A DNA stretch of 64,000 nt from NCBI GenBank assembly GCA_023957125.1, contig JAMLHL010000002.1, forward strand, positions 278,737-342,736, in the 5' to 3' direction. The position numbers and the translations under genes were made by a program. This document shows positions 28,070 through 37,607 of the stretch, in pieces; positions within the stretch are counted from its first letter, which is position 1; each line of letters starts with the position of its first letter. Origin of the DNA: Chitinophagaceae bacterium (GTDB taxonomy: Bacteria; Bacteroidota; Bacteroidia; Chitinophagales; Chitinophagaceae). Under the pieces are notes generated by a model. It saw nothing but the letters and a program-made list of their open reading frames with translations, ran no database searches and had not been told where the DNA came from.

Positions 28070-28390
28070 ATGATAAAATTTTTATACATAGTCTTTCTGG
28101 GTGTAACGTCCTTTCTTCTTTTTATATTCTCAAAGGAGAAAGAAGAGATCGGCTTCAAAAACCAAACGTCCGGGACCGTAACGCTGGTAACCGATTCAAC
28201 GGGTCAACATTTTCTGGGAATAATAACGGATCAGGGAGTTACGCTACACCCTTCCACCCTCACTGAAGATGTGGTGTTGACGGCAGGACAGAAAGTGTTG
28301 ATCGGCTATAATGTTGATTCCCTGAAATATTCCTCCGAAAGCGGGGCATTGCCGGTTCACATAAAATCGGTCAATTACCTCACACCATAA
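28070..28390 (+). CDS. Small hypothetical protein with one N-terminal membrane segment
   Basis: A 106-residue protein of unknown function. An N-terminal hydrophobic segment (about residues 3-20, FLYIVFLGVTSFLLFIF) is followed by a soluble, beta-rich region with 'VTLVTDSTGQHFLGIITDQG' and 'LTAGQKVLIGYNVDS'. It could be a signal anchor with a small periplasmic domain. It starts about 100 bp after the ABC permease and ends 19 bp before tsaD, so it may be co-transcribed with either. Confidence 0.65.
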   Translation: MIKFLYIVFLGVTSFLLFIFSKEKEEIGFKNQTSGTVTLVTDSTGQHFLGIITDQGVTLHPSTLTEDVVLTAGQKVLIGYNVDSLKYSSESGALPVHIKSVNYLTP

Positions 28391-28409
28391 ATTCTGCCTA
28401 TTTTTGCCT

Positions 28410-29468
28410 ATGCAAAAAAAAGCAGACTGTGTTACCATCCTCGGCATTGAATCTTCTTGTGACGAAACTTCAGCCAGCGTTTGCGTGAACGGGCAGATAC
28501 GCTCCAATCTTATCGCAACGCAGAAAATACACGAGCAATACGGAGGCGTGGTACCCGAACTGGCCTCCAGGGCGCACATGCAGCACATTGTGCCGGTGGT
28601 GGACGGCGCCTTACAAAAAGCCGGTTGTACGCTCAACGATCTGAACGCCATCGCGTTTACCCGGGCGCCGGGGCTCATCGGCTCCCTGCTGGTAGGCGCA
28701 CAGTTCGCTAAATCAATGGCATTGTCGTTGGATGTTCCTTTAATTGCCGTACATCATATGCAGGCGCATGTGTTGGCCAACCTGATTGACGACCCGCGGC
28801 CCAATTTTCCTTTCTTATGCCTGACGGTGAGCGGCGGGCACACCCAGATCGTTTTGTGCGAGGCTCCGTTGCAGATGAAGGTTATCGGCGAAACCATTGA
28901 CGATGCGGCAGGAGAAGCCTTTGACAAATGCGCTAAACTGCTGGGGCTTCCATATCCCGGCGGGCCCTTAATAGATAAATACGCAAAAGACGGAGACCCG
29001 GAACGATTCTCTTTCCCTGAACCCAGGATAGAAGGGCTTGATTTCAGCTTTAGCGGGGTTAAAACGGCAATCCTATATTTTTTACAAAATGCAGGCAAAA
29101 GCTATGTTTTCAAAGAAAACGCTATAGCCACCGAAGAAGAAAAACAAACCTTCATTCAAAATAACCTCGCGGATATCTGCGCCTCCGTGCAACACCGCAT
29201 TGTTACCATTTTGCTGAACAAGCTGAAAAAAGCCACCCTCCAAACCGGCATTAAAAACGTATGCCTTGCAGGCGGTGTTTCGGCCAACAGCGGTTTACGT
29301 ACCGCATTCAGGGAAGCCGGTGAAAAATACAAATGGAATACTTTCATTCCTGCTTTTGAATACTGCACCGATAACGCTGCAATGATCGCTATAACTGCCT
29401 ATTACAAATATTTCGAAAATGACTTCTCGCCCTTATCCGTGACCGCCGCCGCAAGAGCCGAATGGTGA
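28410..29468 (+). CDS. tsaD: tRNA N6-adenosine threonylcarbamoyltransferase
   Basis: TsaD transfers threonylcarbamoyl to A37 of tRNAs that read ANN codons, with TsaB and TsaE. The protein (352 residues from this ATG) has the N-terminal 'ILGIESSCDETSASV' motif, the metal-binding His pair in 'ELASRAHMQHIVPVV', the 'VSGGHTQIVL' glycine-rich loop, and 'LAGGVSANSGLR' near the C-terminus. The frame can be extended to a TTG at 28404, but the ATG at 28410 is preferred. A TATTTTTG promoter-like box ends 3 bp upstream of the ATG, so the transcript may be leaderless. Confidence 0.96.
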   Translation: MQKKADCVTILGIESSCDETSASVCVNGQIRSNLIATQKIHEQYGGVVPELASRAHMQHIVPVVDGALQKAGCTLNDLNAIAFTRAPGLIGSLLVGAQFAKSMALSLDVPLIAVHHMQAHVLANLIDDPRPNFPFLCLTVSGGHTQIVLCEAPLQMKVIGETIDDAAGEAFDKCAKLLGLPYPGGPLIDKYAKDGDPERFSFPEPRIEGLDFSFSGVKTAILYFLQNAGKSYVFKENAIATEEEKQTFIQNNLADICASVQHRIVTILLNKLKKATLQTGIKNVCLAGGVSANSGLRTAFREAGEKYKWNTFIPAFEYCTDNAAMIAITAYYKYFENDFSPLSVTAAARAEW

Positions 29469-29490
29469 CAACCCTTTCTAATCCGGTGGA

Positions 29491-30804
29491 TCATTTTTTT
29501 CTAAAAAACAAACGCAGGGGAACGCCTGTAAAATTAAAGTTAGCTCTTAACTGGTTTTCAAGATAATTTCTATAGGGTTGTTTTATCCGGTCGGGAAAAT
29601 TGCAGAAAAAAGCAAAGCTGGGGACCGCAGTAGGCAATTGCGTAACATATTTAATTTTTACCTGGTTGCCACGTACTACCGGAGCTTTGTAAGCCGCCAC
29701 CGCTTTTAATATCACTTCATTGAGCTTGGAAGTAGGTACCTTCCGGTTACGGTTTTCATACACCTGCAATGCCGTTTCTACCACCTTGAATATGCGCAGC
29801 TTGTCCAACGCGGAAATGAACAGCACGGGGATATCCGTGAAGGGCGCCAGGCGGTTCTTTATCTCATTTTCATAATTTTTCGCCGTATGGGTATCTTTTT
29901 CCATCAGGTCCCATTTATTCACCAGCATTACAATTCCCTTTCCTTTACGGGCTGCAAGGGAAAATATGTTAATATCCTGTGCGGTAATACCTTTGACGGC
30001 ATCCAGCATTAATAAACAAACATCCGCTTCATCCATTGCCTTAATGGCGCGGATCACGGCATAAAACTCAAGCGCCTTGTCCACCTTGTCCTTTCGCCTG
30101 ATGCCTGCTGTATCTATCAGGATAAATTCTTTTTGGAACAGGTTGTAATGCGTATGGATCGTATCCCGGGTGGTTCCCGCAACATTACTCACAATGGTGC
30201 GCTCCTCTCCTATGAGCGCGTTCAATAAGGAGGACTTACCCACATTCGGCTGTCCGATGATAGCAAATTTGGGAAGACTGCTTTTTTCAAGTTCCGATAC
30301 AGCTTCCGTTTCAGGTATCAATGCTGTTAGGTCGTCCAGCAACTCCCCGGTTCCGCTGCCGCTGATGCTGGAAAGAAAATGGATCCGGTCAAAGCCCATG
30401 CTGTAAAATTCGGTGGCATCCAACATCCGCTCGGGATTATCCACCTTGTTCACCACCAGGAAAACGGGTTTCTCAGACTGGCGCAGCAGATCGGCCATGG
30501 CTTCATCCAAAACAGTAATACCGGTAGCCGCATCGCACATGAAAATAACGGCATTGGCTTCTTTAATAGCAATAGCCACCTGCTTGCGTATTTCTACTTC
30601 AAAAACATCGTCGCTGTCGGGCACGAAACCACCGGTATCAATAATATTAAAACTCTTGCCGTTCCACTCGGCTACACCATACTGCCGATCACGGGTAACG
30701 CCGCTTATATTGTCCACAATCGCTTTTCGTTGTTCAAGCATGCGGTTAAAAAAAGTGCTCTTACCTACATTGGGTCGTCCGGTTATTGCTACTGTAAAAC
30801 TCAT
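29491..30804 (-). CDS. der: Ribosome-associated GTPase Der (EngA)
   Basis: A 437-residue protein with two tandem GTPase domains, diagnostic of Der, which acts in 50S subunit assembly. Domain 1 has 'GRPNVGKSTFFNRM' (residues 7-20), 'DTGGF' and 'NKVD'. Domain 2 has 'GQPNVGKSSLLNAL' (about 185), 'DTAGIRR' and 'NKWD'. A C-terminal KH-like domain ends in 'GVPLRLFFRKK'. It is convergent with tsaD, with 22 bp between them. Confidence 0.97.
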   Translation of the reverse strand: MSFTVAITGRPNVGKSTFFNRMLEQRKAIVDNISGVTRDRQYGVAEWNGKSFNIIDTGGFVPDSDDVFEVEIRKQVAIAIKEANAVIFMCDAATGITVLDEAMADLLRQSEKPVFLVVNKVDNPERMLDATEFYSMGFDRIHFLSSISGSGTGELLDDLTALIPETEAVSELEKSSLPKFAIIGQPNVGKSSLLNALIGEERTIVSNVAGTTRDTIHTHYNLFQKEFILIDTAGIRRKDKVDKALEFYAVIRAIKAMDEADVCLLMLDAVKGITAQDINIFSLAARKGKGIVMLVNKWDLMEKDTHTAKNYENEIKNRLAPFTDIPVLFISALDKLRIFKVVETALQVYENRNRKVPTSKLNEVILKAVAAYKAPVVRGNQVKIKYVTQLPTAVPSFAFFCNFPDRIKQPYRNYLENQLRANFNFTGVPLRLFFRKK

Positions 30805-30809
30805 AAAAA

Positions 30810-31104
30810 ATCTTAGGTTTCAGGTTACAGGTCTCAGGTCTCAGGTTGCAGGTACGAGGTAGCCGATACCTGAGACCTAACTCCTCATACCCCACGGCTC
30901 AAAGCTGAAAACTCACGGCTGATGGCTGTCTCACCTGATACCTCATCAACTCCTTTGCGCCTTTGCGTCTCTGCGTGAAATTATTCTTACCGAGAGGCTT
31001 GAGGTCTTGGGTTGCAGGTCTCAGGTTTCAGGTTACAGGTTTCAGGTATGATTGCAGGGAAGCCTCCCCTAAAACCTGAACCCTGCAACTTGCGACCCGC
31101 CATC
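30810..31104. repeat. Repeat-rich der-era intergenic region
   Basis: About 300 bp without a gene, made of many copies of short 'CAGGTTTCAGGT' or 'CAGGTCTCAGGT' words in both orientations. It includes a 57-bp segment (30863-30919) that is repeated in inverted orientation at 33782-33838 with few mismatches. Such words are a common dispersed repeat in Chitinophagaceae-like genomes. Confidence 0.85.
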
Positions 31105-31105
31105 C

Positions 31106-31972
31106 TTAATATCCATATTCCTTCAAATGCGTTTCGTTATCTCTCCATTTGGGCCTCACTTTCACAAATAATTCCAGGAACACTTTGCTGTCCAGGAATT
31201 GCTCTATCTCTTCCCTTGCCATTATCCCGATCTGCCGGATCATTTTCCCCTTTTCACCTATAATAATCGCCTTCTGTGATTCCCGGTGCACAATGATCTC
31301 CGCCGTTATTTTTATTAAGGTGGTTTTTTCCTTAAATTCTCTCACAACCACGGTGGTATGGTAAGGGATCTCTTCATGAAAGAGCTCAAATATTTTTTCA
31401 CGAATAATTTCTCCTACAAAAAAACGGGTGGGTAAATCGGTCAGGTCATCATTATCATAGAACGGCTCTCCTTCCGGCAACAATTCAAGGATGGTTTCAA
31501 GCAAAAGTGAAGTGTTTACCTTTTTGAGCGCCGAAATTGCAATAATTTTTTTACAATACGGCTTTGAATTAAAATAATCCTCTGCCTGTTTTATCCTGTC
31601 TGCCGAAGCCGCATCCATCTTATTCAACACCACTATAGCGGGAACCTTTAGTGTAAGGTTTTCGAAAATGGCGTTCGCTTCTTCCTGGTTTTCATTGATA
31701 TCTACCAGCAACAGCGCTAAGTCGGCGTCTTCAAGACTATTCTTCACCGATTGCATCATTTTCTCGTGCAATTTGTAGCGGGGTTCAATAATGCCCGGCG
31801 TATCTGAAAAAATGATCTGGTAGTTTTCGGCATTCAGAAAGCCCTTAATACGATGCCGTGTGGTTTGCACCTTCGGGGAAACAATCGCCAGCTTCTCCCC
31901 GATAAGCGCATTGAGCAGGGTACTTTTACCCGCATTGGGTTTACCGAAGATATTAACGAATCCAACTTTCAT
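31106..31972 (-). CDS. era: Ribosome-assembly GTPase Era
   Basis: A 288-residue GTPase that binds 16S rRNA and aids 30S assembly. The GTPase domain has 'GKPNAGKSTLLNALIG' (about residues 10-25), 'SDTPGI' and 'LNKMDA'. The C-terminal KH domain is present ('AIIIGEKGKMIRQIG' and 'VFLELFVKVRPKWRDNE'). Length is normal. Its promoter region overlaps that of the divergent initiator tRNA gene. Confidence 0.97.
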   Translation of the reverse strand: MKVGFVNIFGKPNAGKSTLLNALIGEKLAIVSPKVQTTRHRIKGFLNAENYQIIFSDTPGIIEPRYKLHEKMMQSVKNSLEDADLALLLVDINENQEEANAIFENLTLKVPAIVVLNKMDAASADRIKQAEDYFNSKPYCKKIIAISALKKVNTSLLLETILELLPEGEPFYDNDDLTDLPTRFFVGEIIREKIFELFHEEIPYHTTVVVREFKEKTTLIKITAEIIVHRESQKAIIIGEKGKMIRQIGIMAREEIEQFLDSKVFLELFVKVRPKWRDNETHLKEYGY

Positions 31973-31992
31973 TTACAATCCAACAATTGCTG

Positions 31993-32000
31993 CAAAGGTA
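31993..32000 (-). promoter_or_regulatory. Candidate -7 element for era
   Basis: Read on the minus strand this is TACCTTTG, a match to TAnnTTTG, about 20 bp upstream of the era ATG. No clear -33 TTTG is visible at the expected distance. Confidence 0.45.
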
Positions 32001-32016
32001 ACAGAAACAAAAATTG

Positions 32017-32048
32017 TTTGGAGGGTTAAAAATATACCAGTAACTTTG
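32017..32048 (+). promoter_or_regulatory. Bacteroidota-type promoter of the initiator tRNA
   Basis: TTTG at 32017-32020 and TAACTTTG at 32041-32048 match the -33 and -7 consensus (TTTG, TAnnTTTG), with a 20-bp spacer as expected. The predicted start is about 80 bp upstream of the tRNA, leaving a 5' leader to be processed. Confidence 0.75.
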
Positions 32049-32131
32049 CACCTCCTTTAGAGAAACAAACTATTCCGTATAGTTGTTGATCGGGAGAACA
32101 GGATTTACTGAAAGATTAAACTAATTTATAT

Positions 32132-32203
<72 letters not shown>

Positions 32204-32210
32204 CAAACAA

Positions 32211-32239
32211 AACGTCACTTTAACCGGTGGCGTTTTTTT
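32211..32239 (+). terminator. Intrinsic terminator of the tRNA-fMet transcript
   Basis: Stem AACGTCAC (32211-32218) / GTGGCGTT (32227-32234) with one G-T pair and an 8-nt loop, followed directly by a run of T, 8 bp after the tRNA. Confidence 0.85.
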
Positions 32240-32359
32240 ATGCCTTTTTGTGGTTTGCCGTTTTGCAAGTATTTTCGCACCTCAAACCAGATGTGTAAAA
32301 CCGGGGGAAGGATCCGGTGCTCGTCTGTATCCATTCTTTACTAAACACATAATTCTGTC

Positions 32360-33766
32360 ATGGCATACGATGTACTTGTTTTGGGTAGTGGTCCGGGTGG
32401 TTATCCGGCAGCTATCAGGGCTTCACAATTAGGATTTAAAGTAGCTATTATCGAAAAAGAGAGCCTGGGAGGTATATGTCTTAACTGGGGTTGTATTCCC
32501 ACAAAAGCGCTGTTAAAAAGCGCCCAGGTATATGAATCCATGAAGCACAGCAAAGATTATGGATTGGAAGCGGGTGATGTGAAAGCCAATTTTGAAGCCA
32601 TTATCAAACGCAGCCGCGGAGTAGCCGATAAGATGAGCAAAGGCGTTCAGTTTTTGATGAGGAAGAACAAGATTGACGTGATCATGGGGCATGGAAAGCT
32701 GAAAGGAAAAGGCCAGATAGAAGTTACCGGCGCTGACGGAAAAACGCAACTGGTGGAAGGCAAATACATTGTGATAGCCACCGGCGCCCGTTCCCGCCAA
32801 CTGCCGAGTTTGCCTATAGACGGGAAGAAAATTATAGGGTACCGGGAAGCATTGGCCTTAACCGTTCAGCCAAAGAGTATGATCGTAGTGGGCAGTGGCG
32901 CTATCGGGGTCGAATTTGCAGAGTTTTACAATACCATCGGTACCAAAATAACCATTGTGGAATTTTTACCGAGGATCGTACCCGTAGAAGATGAAGAAGT
33001 GTCAAAAGAACTGGAAAAACAATTTAAAAAACAGGGTATAACCATATACACGAACAGCGAAGTGGTAAGCGCCGATACGAATGGCGACGGTGTAAAGGCA
33101 AAAGTTAAGACCGGCGGAGGAGAGATCACGCTCGAAGCCGATATCATTTTAAGCGCCGCAGGCATTGTAGCCAATCTCGAAAATATAGGACTTGAGTCCC
33201 TGGGCATAAAAACGGAACGGGGAAAAATTTTAGTGGATAAATACCAGCAAACCAATGTGCCGGGTATTTACGCCATAGGAGATTGCGCTCCGGGGCAGGC
33301 GCTGGCACACGTGGCCGGTAAGGAAGGTATTGTGGCTGCAGAACACATGGCCCATAGTGAAAAGAAACTTGCACATCTGCCCGAACCGTTGGATTACAAC
33401 AACATTCCGGGTTGTACCTATTGCACGCCGGAAGTGGCCTCCATCGGTTATACGGAGAAAGCTGCGAAAGAAGCCGGGTATGAGCTCAAAGTAGGCAAAT
33501 TTCCGTTGGTGGCCTCCGGAAAAGCAACCGCTGCCGGAGCTACGGAAGGATTCATCAAGGTTATTTTTGATGCCAAATACGGTGAATTTCTCGGCGCCCA
33601 CATGATCGGTTATAATGTAACCGAGCTGATTGCCGAGGTATCGGTAGCCCGGAAGCTGGAAACTACCTATCATGAAATTCTGAATGCTTCTCATCCTCAC
33701 CCTACTATCAGTGAAGGCATTAAAGAAGCTACCGCTGCCGCCTACGGAGAAGCCATTGATATATAA
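32360..33766 (+). CDS. lpdA: Dihydrolipoyl dehydrogenase (E3)
   Basis: The E3 component of pyruvate and 2-oxoglutarate dehydrogenase complexes: it reoxidises dihydrolipoamide with NAD+. The 468-residue protein has the FAD-binding 'VLVLGSGPGGYPAAI' at the N-terminus, a redox-active disulfide Cys40/Cys45 in 'GGICLNWGCIPTKALL', the NAD-binding 'GSGAIGVEFAEFY', the second FAD-binding 'GIYAIGDCAPG' and the C-terminal catalytic His-Glu pair in 'HPHPTISE'. It stands alone after the tRNA-fMet gene. Confidence 0.96.
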   Translation: MAYDVLVLGSGPGGYPAAIRASQLGFKVAIIEKESLGGICLNWGCIPTKALLKSAQVYESMKHSKDYGLEAGDVKANFEAIIKRSRGVADKMSKGVQFLMRKNKIDVIMGHGKLKGKGQIEVTGADGKTQLVEGKYIVIATGARSRQLPSLPIDGKKIIGYREALALTVQPKSMIVVGSGAIGVEFAEFYNTIGTKITIVEFLPRIVPVEDEEVSKELEKQFKKQGITIYTNSEVVSADTNGDGVKAKVKTGGGEITLEADIILSAAGIVANLENIGLESLGIKTERGKILVDKYQQTNVPGIYAIGDCAPGQALAHVAGKEGIVAAEHMAHSEKKLAHLPEPLDYNNIPGCTYCTPEVASIGYTEKAAKEAGYELKVGKFPLVASGKATAAGATEGFIKVIFDAKYGEFLGAHMIGYNVTELIAEVSVARKLETTYHEILNASHPHPTISEGIKEATAAAYGEAIDI

Positions 33767-33781
33767 TGAAAACGCCAGAAA

Positions 33782-33890
33782 GCCGTGAGTTTTCAGCTTT
33801 GAGCCGTGGGGTATGAGGAGTTAGGTATCAGGTATCGGCAACCTCATACCTGAAACCTGAAACCTGAAACCTGTAACCTGACACCCCATA
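33782..33890. repeat. Repeat block after lpdA, inverted copy of the der-era repeat
   Basis: Positions 33782-33838 are the near-perfect reverse complement of 30863-30919 (57 bp). After it come several 'ACCTGAAACCTGAA' words. The two blocks bracket era, tRNA-fMet and lpdA. Confidence 0.85.
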
Positions 33891-33914
33891 CCACCTGCTT
33901 CAAAAAGTCATACC

Positions 33915-34658
33915 ATGAAGAAAATATTTCTCCTTATGTCCATTACAGGTATCCTGAACGCTACCAAGGCGCAGCAACTGAAGCCGGTAGCCTACAACGA
34001 CGGCTCGCAAAAGCTCAACGGACTGATAACTTCAAACGCGAATAAGAGGTTGCCGGGGGTGTTGATTTTACCCGCCTGGAAGGGAATTGATGAAGAGGCG
34101 AAAGAAGCCGCCGTTGCGTTGGAAAAACAGGGATACATCGCTTTCATTGCAGATATCTATGGGGAAGGCAATATCCCGGCAGACAATGCGGCGGCGGCGA
34201 AAATAGCCGGACAATACCGACAGGATCACCGGGCTTATCAGCATCGTATCTCCCTGGCTTTAGCGCAACTGAAAAACGCCGGGGCAGATGCCGGTAAGAT
34301 TGCCGTGATAGGCTACTGCTTTGGCGGCACAGGTGCGCTGGAAGCTGCGAGAGGCGGCTTACCGGTACAGGGCATTGTCTCTATTCATGGCGGATTGGGT
34401 AAAGATGCTGACCGGACCAACGGTCTCCTGCAAACGAAGATACTGATCGAGAACCCCGCGGAGGACAGAGGAGTAACCCCGGAAATCATGAATGATCTTA
34501 TTAAAGAGATGAACGAAGGCAAAGCCGACTGGCAGATCATCACTTACGCCTATTCGAAGCACACGTTCACCAATCCCCTGTCGCCCGATTACAACGAAGT
34601 AATGGCAAAGCGGGCATGGAAACATACTTTATTGTTCCTGGAAGAAGTATTGAAATAA
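33915..34658 (+). CDS. Secreted dienelactone hydrolase-family protein
   Basis: A 247-residue alpha/beta-hydrolase with a signal peptide (about residues 1-19, ending Lys-Ala-Gln). The nucleophile elbow is 'GYCFGGTGALEAAR' with a Cys nucleophile, as in dienelactone hydrolase. The acid and His are probably in the 'VNPAEDRGVTPE'-like stretch and 'YSKHTFTNP'. The dienelactone hydrolase family contains many hydrolases of unclear substrate. The gene stands alone between repeats and a gene-poor stretch. Confidence 0.88.
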   Translation: MKKIFLLMSITGILNATKAQQLKPVAYNDGSQKLNGLITSNANKRLPGVLILPAWKGIDEEAKEAAVALEKQGYIAFIADIYGEGNIPADNAAAAKIAGQYRQDHRAYQHRISLALAQLKNAGADAGKIAVIGYCFGGTGALEAARGGLPVQGIVSIHGGLGKDADRTNGLLQTKILIENPAEDRGVTPEIMNDLIKEMNEGKADWQIITYAYSKHTFTNPLSPDYNEVMAKRAWKHTLLFLEEVLK

Positions 34659-34836
34659 ATATGTCGCCCGGCTGATCTTCCCTCACCGGACGCCCGCTCT
34701 GCCATCATCAAAGATCTGTTCTAAGGCTCCTTCCCCGCCGCTGCGGTGCCAAAGCAGGTGCTTCGTATCATACGTTGCTTTCTGAACACCGGGAAGAAAA
34801 AGAGTGCCTGAATAAGGGAATTTGTTATTTAACAAA

Positions 34837-35013
34837 TTATATTGATCTGCCATTACTGCGTATGCAAACTTCTCCCGGTATCATATAACTCCTGCCATAC
34901 AGAACAAAGGCCGCCTGCAGTCCATCATTCTCCTGCCTCCCGATCCCTTCGTGAAAAGAACCTTCAAGTAGGATACCTGCCCGGTGAAAAAATGCGGGAT
35001 AAAAATTAACATC
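34837..35013 (-). pseudogene. Possible gene remnant in a 494-bp gene-poor stretch
   Basis: The region 34659-35152 has no intact gene. On the minus strand a 59-codon open stretch without a start codon reads as protein-like (for example HRAGILLEGSFHEGIG and AAFVLYGRSYMIPGE). It is preceded directly by a stop codon and ends in TAA. This looks like the end of a decayed coding sequence, but I do not recognise the family and it may be chance. Confidence 0.25.
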
Positions 35014-35152
35014 TCATGTAATACTGAAAATCTTTATTTCGATGTTTAATAACGGCGTTCATCCAGCCAAAAAGAAGAGTGCTGAAAAGAACCGTTCCGG
35101 CACCCGCCCGGGAAAGTAAAACAAGGTTTATCACTTTTATATCCTCGTCAAC

Positions 35153-36376
35153 ATGAATTACATATCAGATCAACCAACGCCGGATTCTTCGTCCACCTCA
35201 CCATCCAACTACCATACTGAAATATCTTCATGGGATAAAATATTATGGTGGATGGCGGCAGCCGATGCCAGGCTGATGAAGGATTGCGGGCCGGACAGGT
35301 TCCGTTATACCGTAATCGGCTACACGGTAATGGCTACCTGGATCTTTGCCACTTTGGCCTGGGGCTATTTCTTTTCTACTTTATTTGATGACATCCTGAT
35401 CATTTTGCCTGCTGCCGCTTTTTTTGGATTTGTGATCCTTACCATAGACCGCGGCCTCATTGCCGGCATTAACAGCAACGGCGGAAAGAACCGCTGGCTG
35501 TCGCTATCCGTAAGGCTGGTACTTGCACTTACCATCGGCTTCTTTTTATCGCAGCCTGTGGTATTGATGCTTTTTAAAAAAGATGTGGATGCGCACCTGC
35601 CTGTAGTAAAAGAAAAGAAAACAGCAGCATATATCCAACAAATACGACAGGAAAATACCATACCGCTACAGGAAGCCAGGTTGGAAATTGACCGCATCCG
35701 CAGTGAACAGAAAAGCCGGGAACAGGAAATTCTTGACCTCAAGAATGCCTATATCCGTGAAACAGACGGCACCGGTGGTTCCGGAAAAATTGGCGAATAT
35801 ACCATAGCCCGTGTAAAGAAAATGGCCTACCTGAAAGCGGAAGAAGACATGATAGCCTGGAAAAGAACGATGCAGGCGCCTTTAGACAGTGCGCTGGCAA
35901 AGGAAAAGAAAGTAGAGAATAACATACAGTTACGTATAGGCGAGTTTGAATCCGGGCTGTCGGATGGCTTTTTGACCCGCATAGAAACTTTAGACGACCT
36001 GATGCTTACCCACCCTCCTGTTAAATACCGCTACCGGCTGGTGATCATGATCATTATGCTGATAGAGCTGATGCCATTGCTTACCAAGCTCATGATGCCT
36101 TCGGGATTGTATGAAGAAAAAGTGCAGGATGCCGTATTGCAGAAAAAGCTGGCCTGGCAAAACGAAAGAGCGGCCTTTCATGAAGTGGAAAAAATGTTTT
36201 ATGAAAAAGCGCTGGCTGCCGATAAACAACTGCAAAATGAAGTCATGGCTGAAATAGATGCATACCGCCGTAAAGAAGCTGAAGATTATTTTAACCAATG
36301 GAAGCAAAACCCCGGGAAAGTACGGCAGTTTTGGGAACAGTTGAAAAGCAAGCTGCTGTATTTCAGCAGGGATTAA
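35153..36376 (+). CDS. DUF4407 membrane protein
   Basis: A 407-residue protein matching DUF4407. After an N-terminal Ser/Thr-rich stretch comes 'WWMAAADARLMKDCGPDR', then three hydrophobic helices (around residues 58-80, 84-103 and 116-138), a long charged coiled-coil-like segment (about residues 145-280, rich in Glu/Lys/Arg), another hydrophobic segment ('RLVIMIIMLIELMPLLTKLM') and a cytoplasmic helical tail. The function is unknown; family members are widespread in Bacteroidota. No operon partner is visible. Confidence 0.88.
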   Translation: MNYISDQPTPDSSSTSPSNYHTEISSWDKILWWMAAADARLMKDCGPDRFRYTVIGYTVMATWIFATLAWGYFFSTLFDDILIILPAAAFFGFVILTIDRGLIAGINSNGGKNRWLSLSVRLVLALTIGFFLSQPVVLMLFKKDVDAHLPVVKEKKTAAYIQQIRQENTIPLQEARLEIDRIRSEQKSREQEILDLKNAYIRETDGTGGSGKIGEYTIARVKKMAYLKAEEDMIAWKRTMQAPLDSALAKEKKVENNIQLRIGEFESGLSDGFLTRIETLDDLMLTHPPVKYRYRLVIMIIMLIELMPLLTKLMMPSGLYEEKVQDAVLQKKLAWQNERAAFHEVEKMFYEKALAADKQLQNEVMAEIDAYRRKEAEDYFNQWKQNPGKVRQFWEQLKSKLLYFSRD

Positions 36377-36544
36377 ACCAGGCAGAAAATGCATTCCCGA
36401 AATAATACCGGCAGAGTACGGGGAATTATAATTATATTCATTTTATTCATACTGAAAATAAAATACTTTCCAGGCTTAGCATGAATGAAGCAGAAGCGCT
36501 GCCGCCTGCCGTTCAGTTTACCCAACCAAAAAATACCCGTTATA

Positions 36545-37438
36545 TCAGCGGCGTACGCTTATCTTATCCTCTCCCGGAAAATCAGCCGGTTTTTTCTGGG
36601 TTACCTTACCGGTCGTTACCCATTCAGCGCCTCTCTGGAAAAAAGTGATGAAACCCACGCATTGCTGCGATTCATTGGCATGACCTAAGGTAGTATGAAA
36701 AATCCTGCCTTTGCCATAACGGATCACCATCATCACAGGCTCATCGCGTCCGGTACCATTCTGGTCTTTGGCGCTATAAGCCGTAGCCAGGATATCCATA
36801 TTTTCTGCCGGGCCCCGGAGACGGTCGTACAATTCATCTTTGTTATGCATCCACGTAAGAGGAAGTCCCTTAGTGATGGGATGCTTTTTATTGCGGGTAA
36901 CTATCTTAAAAGCATGAAACTTTCCATGACTGCCTCCTATGCCCGGGCTGCTATCGCGTACTATTTTTCCGTCCTGGTTATAATATACATAAGGGCCGTT
37001 CTTTTCACTTCGGTTTCCCCATCCGCCTAAGCCGATCATCTTATTATATTCCCGCCATTCCGGAAAGGCGTTGTCAGCCGCATGTACCGATACCACACCA
37101 CCACCATTCCTGACAAACGCTTCGAAAGCGTCATTGGTTTCTTTCGGCCATGCATCTCCGTTATAGTTTAAGACCACTCCTTTATAATTATTGAACACCG
37201 GTTTAAAAATCTGCATATCTCCGCCTTCCGGGGGCGTGGTAGCAATATCCACATCAAAGAGTCCCGTTTCTTCCAAATAACCTTTCATCAGTTGTGTGGT
37301 TTGCGGCCAGTTGCCGTGGTTGTTCTGTCCGTCAACAATCAGTAACCTGATCTTTTCTCCTGAAGATTGGGCAACGGCAGGCTGCATAACCAGAATGCAC
37401 AGGCATACTGCCACTATTTTTGAGATGATTTTTTTCAT
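36545..37438 (-). CDS. Secreted ThuA domain protein
   Basis: A 297-residue protein with a signal peptide (about residues 1-24, Ala-Val-Ala-Gln) and a ThuA (trehalose-utilisation, glutamine-amidotransferase-like) domain. Landmarks are 'RLLIVDGQNNHGNWPQTTQL', 'GGGVVSVHAADNAF', 'GSHGKFHAFKI', 'ITKGLP' and 'GRIFHTTLGHANES'. The ATG at 37438 is preferred over a TTG at 37441. ThuA proteins occur in oligosaccharide catabolic clusters, and this one ends a group of secreted sugar-related genes on the minus strand. The catalytic activity is uncertain. Confidence 0.9.
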   Translation of the reverse strand: MKKIISKIVAVCLCILVMQPAVAQSSGEKIRLLIVDGQNNHGNWPQTTQLMKGYLEETGLFDVDIATTPPEGGDMQIFKPVFNNYKGVVLNYNGDAWPKETNDAFEAFVRNGGGVVSVHAADNAFPEWREYNKMIGLGGWGNRSEKNGPYVYYNQDGKIVRDSSPGIGGSHGKFHAFKIVTRNKKHPITKGLPLTWMHNKDELYDRLRGPAENMDILATAYSAKDQNGTGRDEPVMMVIRYGKGRIFHTTLGHANESQQCVGFITFFQRGAEWVTTGKVTQKKPADFPGEDKISVRR

Positions 37439-37529
37439 CAACTGATATTTTTATTGCTAAGATACAATTCGCTCCCCTTTCCAAATTCAGAACATTCGGG
37501 ATCAGATCAACACCTCTTCAAATTATTTT

Positions 37530-37599
37530 GCGGTCTGACCCTCCTGCATAGGGTACCGGCCGGAATTCGTTTTCACCCCTTCATTCGTCGGGGCAAGCA
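37530..37599. repeat. Decayed copy of the recombinase-flanking repeat
   Basis: Read on the minus strand, this carries GCTTGCCCCGACGAATGAAG, then GGGGTG, and later GGAGGGTCAGACCGC. These are two recognisable modules of the repeat blocks at 48377-48838 and 50190-50520. The middle is degraded. Confidence 0.65.
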
Positions 37600-37607
37600 T
37601 TATCAAA

